Source: Bryoerythrophyllum caledonicum
Taxonomy: Eukaryota > Streptophyta > Bryopsida > Pottiales > Pottiaceae
Reading direction: 5' to 3'
Assembly (NCBI GenBank): GCA_963971425.1
Contig: OZ020525.1
Coordinates: forward strand, 16,436,187-16,500,186
DNA length: 64,000 nt
The notes below the pieces were generated by a model, which saw only the letters and a program-made list of their open reading frames with translations, was not told the origin of the DNA and ran no database searches. Numbering within the stretch: the stretch's first letter is position 1; every line of letters starts with the position of its first letter. Positions 55,149 to 64,000 of the stretch are shown here, in pieces. The position numbers and the translations under genes were made by a program.

Positions 55149-58100
55149 CGATCATCAAAGTCGCCGGCAAAATCAGCATCCGCAAAGGCTGTAAGTGGAT
55201 CAGATTTGGTTGCAGGCATGTAGCACAAAGCATACAAGGAAGTGCCACGAAGATACTTCATTATCCTTCGAACAGCAGTGCAGTGGATCTCTCGGAAGTT
55301 ACTCGAATACTGAGCAACAGTAGTAGTCGCTTGAGCAATATCAAGTCGTGAAAAAACCATGACATACAAAAGAGACCCCACCATATTCTGATAAGGAAAG
55401 TCTGGTGAATACTGGTCATCATCAGGCAACGAACGGTGAAGATGAATATTCGCATCCGCCGGAGTGGAAACCGGATTGATAGAGCTGAAGCCAAACTTAG
55501 CCAACATGGTTTCGATGTACCTTGACTGATCAATGTACAAAGTCCGAAGAAAGCGGTCTCTGGTGAAGTGTAGACCGATATTAATATCAACACGTCCCTC
55601 CGTCACGTCAAAATCAGTCTTGAGATACTCAATCATACTTTGAAGCTTTACAGTAGACTTGCACATGCCCAAGCCGTCATCAACAAAGATCGTTACAGCA
55701 AGGAGTGGTTTCGAATATGAGAAGAACACGCATGGATCAGCTGTGCTCTGATGAAGCTCATATTGACATAAAAATCCTGAGAACTTCTTGTTCCACTGCC
55801 TGCTTGCTTGTTTTAAACCATACAAGGATTTCTTCAGTTTGCAGACTTTCCCATTGCTGTCAGGAAGGAGATACCCGGTAGGAAGATCCATGTAAATCTC
55901 CTCTTCAAGATCACCGTGCAAGAAAGCCGTCTTAATGTCAAACTGTATCAACTGTAAATCATTTGCAGCAGCGAGAGACAGTATAGTCCGAATGCTATCA
56001 GCTGTAGCAGTTGGCGCAAAAGTCTCATCATAATCAAATCCAAAAACCTGAGAAAAGGCTTTTGCTACCAAGCGGGATTTAAAGCAGTCAATTGTGCCAT
56101 CCGACTTTACTTTGATTTTGAAGATCCACTTGTTTTTAACAGTCTTTCTGCCAACAGGGAGTTTGACCAAATCCCATGTGTCATTGCGAATGAGAGAAGA
56201 TATCTCATCGTCCATGGACAGTTTCCATTCCTGTGCATGTTCTGACTGTAACGCCTCATGAACTGTAAGTGGCTCTGTGGGTAAGAGATACTGATAGGTC
56301 ATAGAAGGCTTATCTGAAACTGAAGCTGCTAGAAAAGAAGTCGAATAAGGATGACCTGGGGAAAGTGTTTGATCATATATATCAGTTAGGCTCGTGGTCT
56401 TCAGCACTGGATTTAAAGAATCAGGAGAAGCTGAGATGGATTCTCCAGGAGTCGATGACGGCAAAGTATGGGAAACACTCCCATTGATCTGTGTATCGTT
56501 ACTACCACGAGCACTCCCACTGGAACTAATAGTGCCTAAAAAAGGTGCACTACCACTCGTTGAAGGCACAAGTTCTCTGATGTTCAAATCTCCTTCAGAA
56601 CTGGGTATGTGAGAAATTTGCCTCAATAAAGGTGATGTCTCGCCATCATTGGTATTGTCAGACAATCTCCCATTGAGGCTCGCACTCCCAGTGAGTCGAG
56701 TAGTACAAGGATCATAACTTTCTGACGAGGAGAGTAGAGTAGGTGTATTCCGTCCAAGACTCTAAGAATCAGTCGATATAGATGTAGAAATTCCCGGATC
56801 AACAGGAACAAAAGGACTAGGAAAAAGCTTATCAATCGAAATGACGTCAAGCTCAGAAATATGTTGACGAGAGATGGTACTGTCCTCATCAAATATGACA
56901 TCTCTACAGATGATAAGGCGTTGAGTGTCGAAATGCCACAGACGATAGCCCTTACTCGAGCTGCTGTATCCCAGAAACATGCATTCACGCGTCTTGCTGT
57001 CCAGCTTTTTTCTTAGAGTATTCGTAACATGGGCATATGCCATGCTTCCAAATATACGGAAATGCTACACATCTGGTATTACACCTATCCACTTCTGTAG
57101 AGGTGTAGAGTTGTGAATGACTCTTGAAGAAACACGGTTGAGAGTGTAAACTGCTGTATTCACAGCATCTGCCCAAAATCGAAGAGGAACATTTTTCTGA
57201 TAAAGCATACTCCGAGTGCACTCAATAATTGTTCGATTGTCCCGTTCAGCAACTGAGTTCTGTTCCGGTGTGTAGGGCACAGTCAGATCGTGATGAACTC
57301 CTTTCTTGAGCAAATAAGCTTGCATCTTCTTGTTGACATACTCTTTTCCATTGTCTGTTCTAAGACGCTTGATAGAGTTGCCAGTGATATTTTTGGAATA
57401 CCTGAACAATCCCTTGAAGTGATCTAGTACTTCGGCTTTGGTTTTGAGGAAAAACACAAAACGAAAGCAGCTATGATCATCTTTAAATGTCAAAAAATAC
57501 CGATGTCCTCCAGTTGACTCAACCTCAAACGGTCCTGAAAGATCACTATGAAAAAACGTCCCTGGAGTCTTCACATGCTTCCCTTCATTATTCACAGGGA
57601 AAGGACTTCGATGTTGTTTCCCGTGAGCACATCCTGAGCAAATGCCCATATCAACCTTGGCAGAAATATCCAAACCGTGAACAACATCACTACGTCCCAT
57701 GAGTTTAAGGGTTTGAACATTTACGTGCCCAAGTCGAGCATGCCATCTCTGAAAAAGCAAGGTAGCTTTCGATGGTGTAGAACATGTTGTCACGATGACA
57801 TGAGCTTCACTCATTGGAGCTTGTGTCTTGATGTCAAGCCTCCACAGATTGTTGTCTCGGTATCTAGTCATGAAGAGGCGACCATGGCCATAATCGGTTC
57901 TCATCTTACATTGGTCACGAACATGAATTATGGCCACTCTGTTTTTCGTAAGCTGTGATACAGAGATGAGATTCCTGGCTAGGTTTGGAACATATAACAC
58001 ATTCTTCAATTGAAAAGTTGAAGGCTCATTGTTCACGATGGATGTGACTATAATATCACCAATTCCACGAACCCACAATCGATTGTTGTCCGCAATAGTA

Positions 58101-59380
58101 ACCCCCCAACAAAATTCGGGAATAGCCTCAAACGATGAGAACCATGGCCGTTTGTCGGTCATGTGTTCTGTGGCTCTTGAATCGGCAATCCATGAAACAG
58201 TCTCCCACTCATCATATTGATGATGAGAAACGGTAAATGCCTCACTGGAAACTGAATCCGTGTCTTCTGAAATAGAGTCAGAATCTTGAATATGACTTGA
58301 AGAAACATGAGCATGGCTTTGCTTCTTAAATCCTGGCTTACGAGACTTCTTGAAATGAGAGCTCGCCCTTGGAGATTCACCAGAAGAGGAGCAGGAGGAA
58401 TTTGGACATTCTCCCGAAAAGTGTCCACGCTGACCGCACTTATTACATCTAGAGTGCTTCTTTAGGTTTGCTAACCTAGTCGCCTTAGATTTCTTCTGAT
58501 CTGTAGCGAGAGCTGAACGAGGTTGGGGTTTGGATTTTGAACGAGAAGTACTAGAAGGGTTGCTGTGAGAAAAGAAAGCACGCTCCACCTCCATGTCTGT
58601 TCTTCCACCTCTATCCTTTAGGGCGATCTCACGTTTGACCAATCCTTGAGGGTTTGTTTCTCGAATGGAACATTGTCCCAGGCTAACAAGAGAGAATCAT
58701 AACTAGGCGGTAAACTGCATTTGATTTTGCTCAAAACCTGCCTCTCAGAAATATCTTATCCCAGATCAATTAACTGCTTGGTTAGTTTCTGTACATTGCT
58801 GATAAACACCGCAATAGTATCATCTGGAGATAGCTTACACCGGTAGTATTTCTCTTGAAGAGAGATAATGCACTCCTCCGAATGTTGCTGATGGTAAGCG
58901 TTTAACTGGTTCCACATAGCAGCAGAGGTTTTGCAATTTATTACCTCTTGTTTGTGGTGACGATCCACCGCTGACAAAATTGCCACTGCAGCTGTCTTGT
59001 CGCGGCGATTCCATCTCGCTTGCTCCTCCGGAGTAGCTTGATCGCTACTCTTTGACACACCTGTGACGATGTCATACAGATCCCGTGCTTGAAAGATGAA
59101 GGACATGTGCATCTTCCACAGCTGAAAATTGGTGCCATCGTATCTTTCAACGCTGGCTGCCTCCCGTATCGCTTCCCCTTGATCAACCATCTTGACTCGT
59201 ACTTACTAAACTAATAAGAATCGTGTGACCATGAATAGAAAAGTCACTCTTTCACTCTTTTTATAAAAAAACGAAACCCTAATGCTCAACACAGAAACAA
59301 CCAACTACACGCATGTCTCTCAAACGTCCGTAGCATGAGGAAACCTAAAAAAAACGCGCATCTACCAAGCGTTGGTAACC

Positions 59381-59390
59381 GCCCATAACC
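59381..59390 (-). promoter_or_regulatory. copia primer-binding site, half-tRNA type
   Basis: Directly inside the 5' LTR the minus strand reads GGTTATGGGC. This is complementary to the anticodon region GCCCAUAACC of plant initiator tRNA-Met, not to a tRNA 3' end. Priming from a cleaved half of tRNA-iMet is the known mechanism of Drosophila copia and some relatives. The match is short, so this stays an inference. Confidence 0.5.
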
Positions 59391-59667
59391 TATTGTCAAT
59401 ACACACACAGACTTACGACATTAGACTTTGTACACAAGCTATGGCCAAGAGCGGATGCTCAATATGACACTAAGGTGAAAACAAACAAGAGCCGGGAAAA
59501 CAACAATGTCATGATCGACCGCAGACATTAAGTACGTCTGGGAAGAAGACATAGTTCAAGGATGAATGTCATCCAACATCCAGCTAACTAAATATCATCT
59601 GACTAACTAAAGATCAGAGTAACTAACTAACTAAGTAATCTATCAACGCAACAATGCAATACCAATA
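59391..59667 (-). repeat. copia LTR (5' LTR in element orientation)
   Basis: 277 bp, three mismatches to the partner LTR. The outer side carries the TATAT duplication shared with 43941-43945. Confidence 0.9.
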
Positions 59668-60046
59668 TATATACCACCAATGATGATAAAATGAGCGCTT
59701 GCTTATAGATTTAAAATTCCTATAATCACTGCTATTTGCCACATCTTTAAAAATATCAAAACCATAGCTGCACACCATGCTATGTCTACACTACTACACA
59801 CACGACGCCTCAAAAATAATCATCCAATTCCAAGAGTATATGACTCATCATAGTTACATACATATAGTTACTTGTTCACAGTGTCTACCCTTGCAAGGGG
59901 GCAATAGTTCTTTGTCACTCATCATTGGCATGTAGACATCAATATAGTGGCCGGAACAAACAGTCATTCTATTCAGGCCATCCCCTCCAGGAACCGGAGT
60001 TCTTACTAGTGCTATGATATCACCAGCTGAGTACAAGAATGAAGTT
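59668..60046. other. intergenic DNA, no gene seen
   Basis: AT-rich flank of the copia element without recognisable features. Confidence 0.4.
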
Positions 60047-60048
60047 AA

Positions 60049-60282
60049 CACCATATTCATTATATTGGGAGATTTCCAGGACTTTGAAAGGTATGAATGG
60101 TTTTCTCAATAGAAATTGTTTGTGCACATTCAGCTCGACTCGAGCTGAATATGTATCCATATTGTACACATAGGACAAATTTCATTGTGTAAATTCACTA
60201 AACATTTGCATGTTTAGGTCGACTTAAGCTTCATATAATATTTTGGGAGGCTCCCAATCTCCCAATATAATGAATATGGTGT
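60049..60282. mobile_element. short TIR element (MITE) flanked by TA
   Basis: Arms ACACCATATTCATTATATTG at 60049 and the exact mirror ending at 60282, flanked by TA on both sides, as in Stowaway/Tc1-type MITEs. The interior holds a 23-base near-perfect palindrome around ATTCAGCTCGA / TCGAGCTGAAT (about 60128-60150). Confidence 0.7.
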
Positions 60283-60374
60283 TAGTTCCTCTATCAATAA
60301 TTCTAGAGGTCAATAAAAATTCATCTCACTAATTCATGAGAGAAAAATTGGGGTAAGTTGTTTTTCAAATAGAA

Positions 60375-60620
60375 TAATAAAGCAATACTCAATAAATTGG
60401 AATTTCAGGAACTATGACTTCGTTATCAATTCCAGGTATTAATAACGTAATACTCAATCGAAATTCTAGGAAATAGTTCCTGAAATACTCATTTAAAATT
60501 CCAATTGAGTATTACGCTATTCCAGGAATATATTGAGTATTACATTATTATTCTAGGAAATACTATAATTCCAATTGAGTACTACGTTATCAATTCCTGG
60601 AATTTCATGAACCTATGAGT
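60375..60620. repeat. palindrome-rich repeat cluster
   Basis: Elements such as CGTTATCAATTCC, CCAATTGAGTATTAC and GGAATTTCA recur in direct and inverted order, so the strand can fold on itself at several places. It is probably a degraded MITE with internal duplications. Confidence 0.45.
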
Positions 60621-61495
60621 ACACATTCTACATCACGAACTCCTTGAAAAGAACGTGTTTAATACATTTGAAAGCAGAAGAGTCCAAAATCAGCTTGTTT
60701 TATGACTTGGAATGTTCCCATTCTATCAATTATGACGTGAAATGAATACGAACTTATCAATCAATGTTCTAAGTGTGGAGATCATTATCACAAACTTACG
60801 TTACATGGCTTAACCTCGAAAGGATTAAGGTATTCTCAATTCAGTCGTCAAGGTATTTTAGAGGAACCTCAATTCAGTCGTCACGAGTTGGTTGCGCTTC
60901 GCGGACTGCACCTCGACGTTGATGAGCCGCAGCTGATCCTGCTGCCATCAATGAACAACCACCGGCTGATCACGACGACATCAAACCTCCAGTTGCAGCG
61001 GCTCCTCTTATCGATGCCGCCAATGTTGTTCCGGAAGCAGGGCTTCTATGACTTTTACCATCGGTGAAGGCGCATCATCGACTCTAACAACCTCGCGTTC
61101 CGATCACCGGCAAGGTCAGTCTCTAAGATGTACGTCCTGCGATTTTCTTCCAGTGAGCTTGCTCCGCTTTGTTTTCATTCGGTGACTTATTTAGGCGTGG
61201 GACTATTTGGTTCACGGCTCTATATCATGCGTTGAGAGATGTAGGAGCATAGTGGCGGTCGTTTACGTTAATTGACCGTCCATGTTGTTAAGTGCTCATA
61301 TTGTCTCAGTATTTCTGTTTAGTGTTGATAAGTTTCAAAGCCACTAATGTTTGTGTGCATGTTAGTATGGTTTGTAATAGAGTAACTCCTGGGAGAGCAG
61401 TTCTGGAGTGTCCTAGCCTCATTAGATGAAGTCCATTCCCTCGGCAACCCATGTGACTAATTGTGGTTTCATTTTCTATTGGTGATATCTACCTA
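60621..61495. other. intergenic DNA with a GC-rich island, no gene recognised
   Basis: A stretch at about 60880-61140 is GC-rich with an open look but no identifiable domain or consistent splice frame. Confidence 0.35.
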
Positions 61496-61522
61496 CAGTG
61501 GTCAGCAGAAGTGTTCGGACAG
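61496..61522 (+). repeat. left TIR of the Tc1 element
   Basis: 27 bp, identical to the reverse complement of 63136-63162. Confidence 0.9.
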
Positions 61523-61808
61523 TAATTACAATCTCAATTTAATAGTAACACTTGTCGAGTTTGGTAGGTAGGTGCTGATTTTTTCAGCTAATTATAACTA
61601 AAGAGCCACTTGTAAACTAGAAAGAGTACCATCATTCACATTGAGCCACTTGCATGGGCTGCAGTTCATGATGTGTCAATCATGGGTGTCCAATTCATTA
61701 TGCACACAAGTTGTGCATCTGAAAAATCTTGAGAATCGACATGTATTTATGGAGACCTCTTGCATTTCAAGACACATTGTGATTGAATAAGATTGCTCTT
61801 GATTAGCT

Positions 61809-62834
61809 ATGGCTCCTAGAAGGACTCTTGCTGAACGTAAGTTAGTTCTTCAGATGCATGAGAGAGGGAATTCGTACTCCGAAATTTCAGCGGTTCTAGG
61901 CATCTCTCGAAGCACTTGCCATGCTATTGTGCGGAGGTTTACAATGAGAGGTCATTTGAGAGATGCTCCTTCACAAGGGAGACCTCGAATTCTTGATGAA
62001 CGTGGTGATCGTGAGGTTGTAAGGTTGTTGAATGCACCATCTAATGGTACAGCTACAGCAGTGGGTAGAGAAATGCGATCTCAAGGATTGGATTTGAGTG
62101 ATGATACAATTAGAAGATGTCTTCAGAGGCAAGGATTGAGAGCACGAGTGAAAACTAAGAAGCCATTCTTGTCAAAGAAACACAAAGCACGTCGATATGC
62201 ATGGGCAAAGAAGTGTAGGCATGCAAGTTGGATGGACTGGAGTTATGTGGTTTTTTCAGATGAGTCAAAATTCAATTTGTTTGGCTCAGATGGGAGGCAG
62301 TATTGTTGGAGGAAGAGAGGAGAGCATCTTTTAGATCAGCATGTGCAACCTACTATCAAATTTGGAGGTGGAAACATTATGGTTTGGGGATGTATGACTT
62401 GGGAGGGAATTGGCAACCTTTGTCTTATAGAAGGAAACATGGATAAGTTTGTGTATCGTGAAATTTTGGAGATGGAGCTCATGAATACTATACACATGTA
62501 TGATTTAGGAGAGGAGAATGTTATTTTTCAGCACGACAACGATCCCAAACATACTTCTAAGTATGTTACAGATTGGTTGTTAGCACAGAAGTTTCAACTA
62601 ATTTGGCATCCGGCTCAATCTCCTGACTTGAATCCTATAGAACACCTTTGGAATGAAGTAGATCGTCGTATGAGAATGTCAAAGAAGAAACCCACTAACA
62701 AGAAGGATTTGTGGGAGAAATTGCAAGAAATTTGGTATAGCATTGAGATTGATACCGTGAGGAAATTGATCATGTCTATGCCTGAGAGAGCTGCAGATGT
62801 TTATCAAGCAAAAGGTGGCTATACACGATGGTAG
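61809..62834 (+). CDS. Tc1-like DD34E transposase
   Basis: An intact 341-residue protein, the usual Tc1 length. The N-terminal half has two helix-turn-helix parts (SYSEISAVLGISRSTCHAIV near 18-37 and the region after GRPRIL). The catalytic triad is Asp in VVFSDESKF, Asp in IFQHDNDPKH and Glu in LNPIEHLW. Thirty-four residues separate the last two, so it is DD34E. It ends SMPERAADVYQAKGGYTRW, a standard Tc1 tail. It cuts and pastes the element at TA sites. The start is the first ATG, about 290 bases inside the left TIR. Most plant mariner-like elements are DD39D, so a DD34E Tc1 in a plant is unusual. Confidence 0.95.
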   Translation: MAPRRTLAERKLVLQMHERGNSYSEISAVLGISRSTCHAIVRRFTMRGHLRDAPSQGRPRILDERGDREVVRLLNAPSNGTATAVGREMRSQGLDLSDDTIRRCLQRQGLRARVKTKKPFLSKKHKARRYAWAKKCRHASWMDWSYVVFSDESKFNLFGSDGRQYCWRKRGEHLLDQHVQPTIKFGGGNIMVWGCMTWEGIGNLCLIEGNMDKFVYREILEMELMNTIHMYDLGEENVIFQHDNDPKHTSKYVTDWLLAQKFQLIWHPAQSPDLNPIEHLWNEVDRRMRMSKKKPTNKKDLWEKLQEIWYSIEIDTVRKLIMSMPERAADVYQAKGGYTRW

Positions 62835-63135
62835 TCATTATGATTGTACATTCAAGTTTTTAGGTAGTCCTCATGATTCTACATTCAAGTTTTTAGCTTG
62901 ATTTTGTAGCTCATGGCTTTGTTTCCAATGTAAATAGATAACCACTTCACTTTTTGCATAAAGAATTGGACACCCACATCATGTGTTTTATTTTTGATTG
63001 ATTTCTTGATTGACATTTTTTATTATGAATGTTATGTTACATGTTTTTTGTAACTATGTGATTGTATGTTTAAATTTTTACAACTTGAATGTGAGTTACG
63101 TAAGAAAACTAGCTCATATTGGAAGTGGAAGCGTC

Positions 63136-63162
63136 CTGTCCGAACACTTCTGCTGACCACTG
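63136..63162 (-). repeat. right TIR of the Tc1 element
   Basis: 27 bp, exact mirror of the left end, followed by TA. Confidence 0.9.
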
Positions 63163-63260
63163 TATGTAAAAGGCGTCAATTTGTCTCTCCGCCGCTCCCG
63201 GCCAGTGACCTTTGGATTTGCCATTTGAATCAAATGTGAACTTTGAAAGAATCCTCCATA

Positions 63261-63350
63261 TGTGCCCTTTGAAGGAATCCTTTATAGTGCCCTTTCGAGG
63301 AATCCCTTATAGTGCCCTTTGGAGGAATCCTTTATAGTGCCCTTTTATTC
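63261..63350. repeat. 25-bp minisatellite, about 3.5 copies
   Basis: The unit GTGCCCTTTGGAGGAATCC plus TTTATA is repeated head to tail with single-base differences, directly beyond the Tc1 element. Confidence 0.8.
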
Positions 63351-63438
63351 AAATTTGGCTTATTGAGTTTTAAAATTGTATTATATCAAAAATAGAAAAA
63401 TAAAACCATAATTTCCAACATATTGAAACTACACAAAA

Positions 63439-63769
63439 CGGATATTTAACAAAATCTGGACAAAATCACCATTTGTGAACCGATTAGACTTTGAATTCTT
63501 ATCCGCTACCAGCCAATGCTTCTCTTCGTATGAAAATTTCAAACGGTCATAACTTACTCAAATTTTGTCCAAATCAAGCTTATGAGGTGTTTTTTGACAT
63601 CTACATTTTCTGTAGATGCCAAAAAAAACATCTCATATGCTCCATTCAGATAGAAAATGAGTGAGTTAGGCACTTTAGAAGATTATTGATAAGATGCTTT
63701 GGCAGCTCTAGGCTGGTAGCCGACCACTATTTCTGGACTTTCATTTTACCATATTTTGTTAAATATCCG
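63439..63769. mobile_element. foldback (palindromic) element or MITE
   Basis: Outer arms CGGATATTTAACAAAAT (63439) and ATTTTGTTAAATATCCG (ending 63769) are inverted. Inner arms GCTACCAGCC and GGCTGGTAGC follow, and the centre is a tight hairpin, GACATCTACA / TGTAGATG, near 63590-63625. The left outer arm resembles a sequence at about 4304 (CGGATATTTAACTAATTTC), so a relative may lie there. Confidence 0.65.
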
Positions 63770-64000
63770 ATACAATATACTACCTTGGGTACATAAAATA
63801 AATGATAGTTATCTAAAGACAATAACACATATATGAAATAAATAATGGGTATTTAAAGTGAATAATAGGTATATATAGTACATAATGCATATATAATGGG
63901 TAAATTTGATTTTTGCATTTACATATGTTTATTTAACTTGGGATTGCCCTAGCTAATTGATGACAACGACAAATTTACTAGTAAAGAGATAATTACCGTA

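Larger units (their letters stand above)
43946..59667 (-). mobile_element. Ty1/copia LTR retrotransposon, young, interrupted by nested LTR elements
   Basis: 277-bp LTRs at 43946-44222 and 59391-59667 differ at three positions by eye (about 1.1%), flanked by a 5-bp duplication TATAT. At angiosperm rates that would be roughly 0.4-0.8 million years, but the rate in this lineage is unknown. The minus-strand order is copia-like: gag (about 59.2-58.7 kb), zinc knuckle, protease and integrase (about 58.6-57 kb), reverse transcriptase (about 56.7-55.2 kb), then RNase H. The RNase H region is split by the nested element at 44711-55148 and resumes at 44710-44410. Domain order protease-integrase-RT places it in Ty1/copia. 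It is a fossil: broken by the nested insertion and by a few other breaks. Confidence 0.9.
61496..63162 (+). mobile_element. intact Tc1/mariner (DD34E) transposon
   Basis: The 1667-bp element has perfect 27-bp terminal inverted repeats starting CAGTGGTCAGCAGAAGTGTT (61496-61522 and 63136-63162). It is flanked by TA on both sides (61494-61495, 63163-63164). One uninterrupted transposase gene fills the middle. Identical ends and an open gene point to a recent insertion and possible activity. Confidence 0.92.

Overview
The window reads as nuclear DNA of a green plant, probably a non-flowering streptophyte, though I cannot name the species. It holds intron-rich plant genes (a receptor-like cytoplasmic kinase of the CRCK type and a CYP97C-type carotenoid epsilon-ring hydroxylase), a nuclear tRNA-Gly, AT-rich intergenic DNA, and many plant-style transposons (MULE, MITEs, LINE, Ty1/copia and Ty3/gypsy-like LTR elements). 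There is nothing bacterial in its layout: no operons, no ribosome binding sites, no CRISPR.

Layout. 0-2 kb: the 3' end of an unrecognised Gln/Pro/Ser-rich gene on the plus strand. 5.6-8.7 kb: a decayed Tc1-like transposon with long terminal inverted repeats (TIRs). 9.8-15 kb: AT-rich DNA with MITEs and one small GC-rich intronless gene for a secreted cysteine-rich protein (11465-11923, minus). 15.8-18.5 kb: the CRCK kinase gene (6 exons, 419 aa, minus), with a possible 47-residue membrane protein gene just downstream. 19.5-20.3 kb: a cluster of related MITEs. 21369-31223: a 9.86 kb Mutator-like element (MULE) with about 615-bp TIRs, a 7-bp target duplication, a SWIM-type MULE transposase gene (minus) and a convergent gene with a Ulp1-like protease (plus); both genes are decayed. 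32950-33020: tRNA-Gly(UCC). 34-37 kb: a zinc-ribbon fragment and a LINE relic. 39037-42370: a complete CYP97C1 gene (8 exons, 559 aa, minus) using two apparent GC-AG introns.

43946-59667 is a young Ty1/copia element (LTRs about 1% diverged). Another LTR element sits inside its RNase H region (44711-55148). Inside that lies a gypsy-like gag-pol segment whose gag-protease reading frame continues into a full C5 DNA cytosine methyltransferase domain, and whose integrase ends in a PHD finger. This is the most remarkable object in the window: a retroelement carrying both a DNA-methylation writer and a histone-reading module. The LTR elements are fossils, broken and nested.

61496-63162 is an apparently intact Tc1/mariner DD34E transposon with perfect 27-bp TIRs.

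The second strong signal is a short motif, CGATAA/TTATCG, repeated about 46 times throughout the MULE (exons, introns and TIRs) and almost absent elsewhere. It looks like a self-recognition code of the kind known from the VANC anti-silencing proteins of VANDAL MULEs.
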